A stretch of DNA of 5,619 nt from Psychrilyobacter sp. (GTDB lineage Bacteria; Fusobacteriota; Fusobacteriia; Fusobacteriales; Fusobacteriaceae): contig JAUXGP010000124.1 in NCBI GenBank assembly GCA_030621995.1, positions 1 through 5,619 of the forward strand, given 5' to 3'. Position 1 is the first letter of the stretch. Every line of letters starts with the position of its first letter. Below, piece by piece: positions 4,993-5,619 of the stretch. Under the pieces are notes generated by a model. That model was not told the origin of the DNA and did not search any database. It worked only from the letters and a program-made list of their open reading frames with translations. The position numbers were made by a program, and so were the translations under genes.

Positions 4993-5292
4993 ATGGAATT
5001 GGATAAAGCGATGAGAGAAAAATTAGATAGAAGAGTTGTGGCAATCAGTGAAAAGATGAGTGAATTAGGCTTTGATTTAGAGGAAGATATGAAAGAGTTA
5101 GTGGAGATAAGAGAGGATATCGCCGAACTGATATTAACGACGAAGTTAAAGAAGATGGAGTATTTTGTAGAAAAAGATGGAAATGGAGTAGGGTTCTACC
5201 TGGGAGATTTCCAAATAACTTTCTTCATAGAGTTCGGGGAAGACGAAGAGGGGCCATATTATGAAGCTACAGCGGAGATCTTAGAGGGATAA
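4993..5292 (+). CDS. Acidic 99-residue protein, unknown function
   Basis: The product has 27 Asp/Glu against 12 Lys/Arg (net about -15). Residues 1-55 look helical, with an amphipathic, charge-alternating stretch (KAMREKLDRRVVAISEKM, then DLEEDMKELVEIREDIAEL). Residues 56-95 look like beta strands (EYFVEKDGNGVGFYLGDFQITFFIEFGED, then PYYEATAEIL). No Cys, signal peptide or transmembrane segment is seen, so it should be cytosolic. I do not recognise a family. Start choice: the SD is AAGGAAGTGAT (4984-4994), which runs into ATG at 4993. GTG at 4990 is too close to the SD, and TTG at 4999 has the best spacing, so the true start may be two codons later. It is a monocistronic unit with its own extended -10 promoter and a strong terminator, convergent with the MATE gene. 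Confidence 0.85.
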   Translation: MELDKAMREKLDRRVVAISEKMSELGFDLEEDMKELVEIREDIAELILTTKLKKMEYFVEKDGNGVGFYLGDFQITFFIEFGEDEEGPYYEATAEILEG

Positions 5293-5313
5293 GATCTGGA
5301 TATACAATTGAAA

Positions 5314-5366
5314 ATATTAAAAAAAGCAAAAAGTGTCGCCGCGACACTTTTTGCTTTTTTTAATAT
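5314..5366. terminator. Perfect 25-bp-stem bidirectional terminator
   Basis: Two 25-nt arms (5314-5338 and 5342-5366) are perfect reverse complements around the triloop CCG. The core is GTGTCG/CGACAC, extended by A5/T5, GC/GC and A7/T7 blocks. T tracts follow the GC core on both strands, so it can stop transcription from the acidic-protein gene (+) and from the MATE gene (-), which end 22 and 11 bp away. Confidence 0.95.
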
Positions 5367-5376
5367 CGAATTTTTT

Positions 5377-5619
5377 TTAGACCTCTGCAACCTGTCTTTT
5401 TAAATTGGATTTCCTTTTTAAAGATTTAAATTCCTTGATCACAAAATATGATGTGATTACAGCCAGGATAAAATCTGTAATGGGAACAGCTAACCAAACC
5501 CCGTTTACACCATAGTGTTTAGGTAAAAAATATAGGAGCGGAAGCATAAGGACAAATTGACGAATAATATTTATAGCTGTGGTTATCTTGGCTTTCCCAA
5601 CCGTTTGGAAATAACTGCT
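5377..5619 (-). CDS. MATE family efflux transporter, C-terminal part
   Basis: The minus-strand frame is open from the right edge to TAA at 5377-5379, giving the last 80 residues. The segment SSYFQTVGKAK, then IIRQFVLMLPLLYFLPKHYGVNGVWLAVPITDFILAVITSYFV, is characteristic of the last two to three helices of MATE (MOP superfamily) multidrug exporters: the 'YFQxxGKAK' loop, the 'RQ...PLLYFLP' helix, and 'GVxGVWxAxPxxD' leading into the final helix. The tail is basic (KEFKSLKRKSNLKRQ). Such proteins extrude drugs or metabolites in exchange for Na+ or H+. The substrate and N-terminal part are not available. Confidence 0.92.
   Translation of the reverse strand, partial: SSYFQTVGKAKITTAINIIRQFVLMLPLLYFLPKHYGVNGVWLAVPITDFILAVITSYFVIKEFKSLKRKSNLKRQVAEV

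Overview
The window is low-GC bacterial DNA. The AT-rich intergenic spacers, strong AGGAGG ribosome-binding sites, extended -10 promoters (TGGTATAAT) and cation-coupled transporters (an AGCS-type symporter and an NhaC-family antiporter) suit an anaerobic or marine low-GC lineage. A member of Fusobacteriota such as Psychrilyobacter, Ilyobacter or Propionigenium is my best guess, with a Firmicute as the alternative. This is inference from style and gene content; there is no rRNA or other marker here to settle it.

Layout. Positions 1-182 (+) hold the C-terminus of an alanine/glycine:cation symporter, ending at a bidirectional terminator. Two GNAT acetyltransferase genes follow on the minus strand (288-797 and 845-1390), probably as one operon. 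Upstream of them is a complete small transcription unit on the minus strand: an extended -10 promoter, a 43-residue lysine-rich protein (1555-1686) and a hairpin terminator directly after its stop codon. The spacer 1773-2030 contains only a doubtful 17-codon ORF. The methyltransferase module (2032-3071, minus) comes next. It has a candidate promoter, a 10-codon leader ORF with its own Shine-Dalgarno (SD) site, a hairpin that can sequester the SD of the main gene, and a class I SAM-dependent methyltransferase gene broken by one extra base in a 9-base homopolymer. The module lies between two direct repeats of 45 bp (42/45 identical), each containing a terminator. Beside it is a tRNA-Leu(GAG) gene (3100-3185, minus) with a near-perfect consensus promoter. 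After that come an NhaC-family antiporter gene (3285-4718, minus), a regulatory-looking spacer with an inverted repeat, an uncharacterised acidic 99-residue protein (4993-5292, plus), a 25-bp perfect-stem bidirectional terminator, and the C-terminal 80 residues of a MATE efflux transporter (5377-5619, minus).

Most of the window is ordinary accessory chromosome. The part most worth attention is the methyltransferase module. Its order (leader ORF, anti-SD, sequestered SD, methyltransferase) matches the translational attenuators of inducible erm and cat antibiotic-resistance genes, yet the methyltransferase is not of the Erm type. The lysine-rich 43-residue protein is the second item of interest.
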